A model generated the notes under the pieces. It was not told where the DNA came from. It worked only from the letters and a program-made list of their open reading frames with translations, and did no database searches. Of a stretch of 15,552 nt of DNA, positions 14,476-15,552 are shown in pieces. A program made the translations under genes and the position numbers. Source of the stretch: UBA9464 sp003445095 (GTDB taxonomy: Bacteria; Verrucomicrobiota; Verrucomicrobiia; Limisphaerales; UBA9464); the NCBI GenBank assembly GCA_035437945.1, contig DAOMZG010000101.1:1-15552 (forward strand). The letters are read 5' to 3'. How positions within the stretch are numbered: the first letter of the stretch is position 1; the number at the start of each line of letters is the position of its first letter.

Positions 14476-15552
14476 ATGATTGGGTTGATTCTCCTGACGC
14501 CAGCGTTCGCTCAAACTCCCCAACAAATCCATTGGGACTTTCCGGTGCCCGGTGTCCCGCTGGTAATCGGCCGCCCGCAACCTTTAACCGCCTCCGCCAA
14601 CAGCGGCCTGCCGGTGACCTTCCGAGTGGAGCGTGGCCCGGCGCTGATTTCCGGAGGCACGATTACCGCGACGAATGTGGGAACGATCCGAGTGATCGCT
14701 GAACAGGCCGGCGACGCTAATTATGCACCGAGTTCCATCGCCCGAACTTGGAATGAAACGGAAATCGAAGGCGCGGTGGTGGCCTCGCTGGATCGCTCCG
14801 GCAAAGTGCGCGTGGATGGCAAGTTCCTGTATGTGGCCGGGAACGGATTGGATGTGTTCGAAATCCAAGACCCCGAACACCCTGTCTTTCGCGGGCGGAT
14901 CGACTTCGGCGAAATTATTCGAGACTTGGTTCCCATTGAGCGGCACGTCCTGGTCGTTGTGAGTAACCGGCTCGGAGTCGTGGACGTGTCGCGACCCGAG
15001 CAGCCGACGTTGATTGGCTCGCTGGAGTTGGGCGCCCCCGCCGGCGCTCTGGCCGTAGAAGGGAAACTTGCCGGCGTCACTCAGGGAACCGGGTTTGCGG
15101 TCGTTGACTGGAGTCAGCCAGAAGCCCCGGTGCTGCGGGCCAACGTGAGCATCCCTGAATGGTTTACCGTAACCGATATCACTCTGCGCCATGGAATGGC
15201 CTATGTCGCGGGGCCGACATTCCCCGTCACGGTCTACGATCTGGGGCTCCCAATACCTCAGCCGCGGATCGAGGGTGCTGAAGTTTGGGGCCCCGATTGT
15301 CGCCTCGCCGCCGATGATCAATCGCTCTTTGCGGCGCGTTGGTACGACTTCGGTGTCATGAAGCTGTCCCACGAGTTGGAATCCCCCGCGACAATCGGCC
15401 TTCAATCCGGAACGTCCTGGACCGATATCAGTGTCGCTGGCGACCGGGTCTTTCTGGCCGGTATGATGTCAGGCATCTCGGTCATCGATATCGAAGACCG
15501 GCAGCAGCCTCGGCAAATGCTGAACCGGCCTCTTCCCGCGCCGGGTGCCCTA
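14476..15552 (+). CDS. Secreted LVIVD-repeat protein with N-terminal Ig-like domain, 3'-truncated
   Basis: The frame runs open from ATG 14476 to the window end, 359 codons, so the C-terminus is missing. The segment MIGLILLTPAFAQ looks like the second half of a signal peptide; a start at TTG 14416 or GTG 14389 would supply a basic n-region ('RRPPRFSVKPVLVCR') and may be the true one. Residues 15-95 resemble the MBG-type Ig-like domain common in Verrucomicrobia ('SGLPVTFRVERGPALISGG', 'TNVGTIRVIAEQAGDANYAPS'). From about residue 100 there are repeats of the LVIVD type, each ending in a strand plus 'D/P' turn: 'FLYVAGNGLDVFEIQDPEHPVFRG', 'LGVVDVSRPEQPTLIGSLELG', 'GFAVVDWSQPEAPVLRA', 'ISVIDIEDRQQPRQ'. 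LVIVD proteins form surface beta-propellers; their ligand is generally unknown. The missing end might carry further repeats or the C-terminal module seen in the CotH protein. Confidence 0.82.
   Translation, partial: MIGLILLTPAFAQTPQQIHWDFPVPGVPLVIGRPQPLTASANSGLPVTFRVERGPALISGGTITATNVGTIRVIAEQAGDANYAPSSIARTWNETEIEGAVVASLDRSGKVRVDGKFLYVAGNGLDVFEIQDPEHPVFRGRIDFGEIIRDLVPIERHVLVVVSNRLGVVDVSRPEQPTLIGSLELGAPAGALAVEGKLAGVTQGTGFAVVDWSQPEAPVLRANVSIPEWFTVTDITLRHGMAYVAGPTFPVTVYDLGLPIPQPRIEGAEVWGPDCRLAADDQSLFAARWYDFGVMKLSHELESPATIGLQSGTSWTDISVAGDRVFLAGMMSGISVIDIEDRQQPRQMLNRPLPAPGAL

Overview
The window looks like a scaffold from a GC-rich, Gram-negative member of the PVC group, most likely a soil or freshwater Verrucomicrobiota of the Pedosphaera/Limisphaerales kind. 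This is inferred from gene content. The pointers are a HEAT-repeat protein ending in a PVC-type CxxCH heme domain, a very large secreted lamin-tail/CotH protein with a C-terminal 'LEASSDLENWTQV' module, an LVIVD-repeat protein with an immunoglobulin-like N-terminus, and an OprB-type porin that implies an outer membrane. No rRNA, tRNA, CRISPR array, transposase or phage gene was seen.

Layout. Positions 1-1220 hold the 3' end of the HEAT/heme protein gene. A 226-base intergenic region with two near-perfect palindromes follows, then the 3.8-kb CotH/LTD gene (1447-5292). Convergent to it, on the minus strand, lie a uronate-isomerase-like gene (8288 to 7038) and an acyl-CoA synthetase gene (6823 to 5318), read in that order as a probable two-gene operon. 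Between these two sits a 100-N scaffold gap flanked by an identical 55-base sequence. This is almost certainly an assembly overlap left unmerged, so the real intergenic distance is probably 59 bases.

From 8481 rightwards a tight plus-strand run encodes envelope proteins: a small secreted protein, an OprB-like porin, a DUF4239 bestrophin-like inner-membrane protein, and a periplasmic protein joining a helical 'FWPLY' domain to two OB-like repeats. The junctions are a 4-base overlap (if the porin starts at 9161), then 6 and 24 bases. This may be one envelope or transport operon. A separate unit follows behind a palindrome-bearing promoter candidate: a patatin-like phospholipase, probably a lipoprotein (12872-14290). 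The window ends inside an LVIVD-repeat secreted protein (from about 14476).

The main points of interest are the porin/DUF4239/OB-fold cluster, the uronate isomerase homologue that lacks residues usual in that family, the double-LTD CotH protein, the palindromes, and the spurious gap. I found no clear defence system or mobile element.
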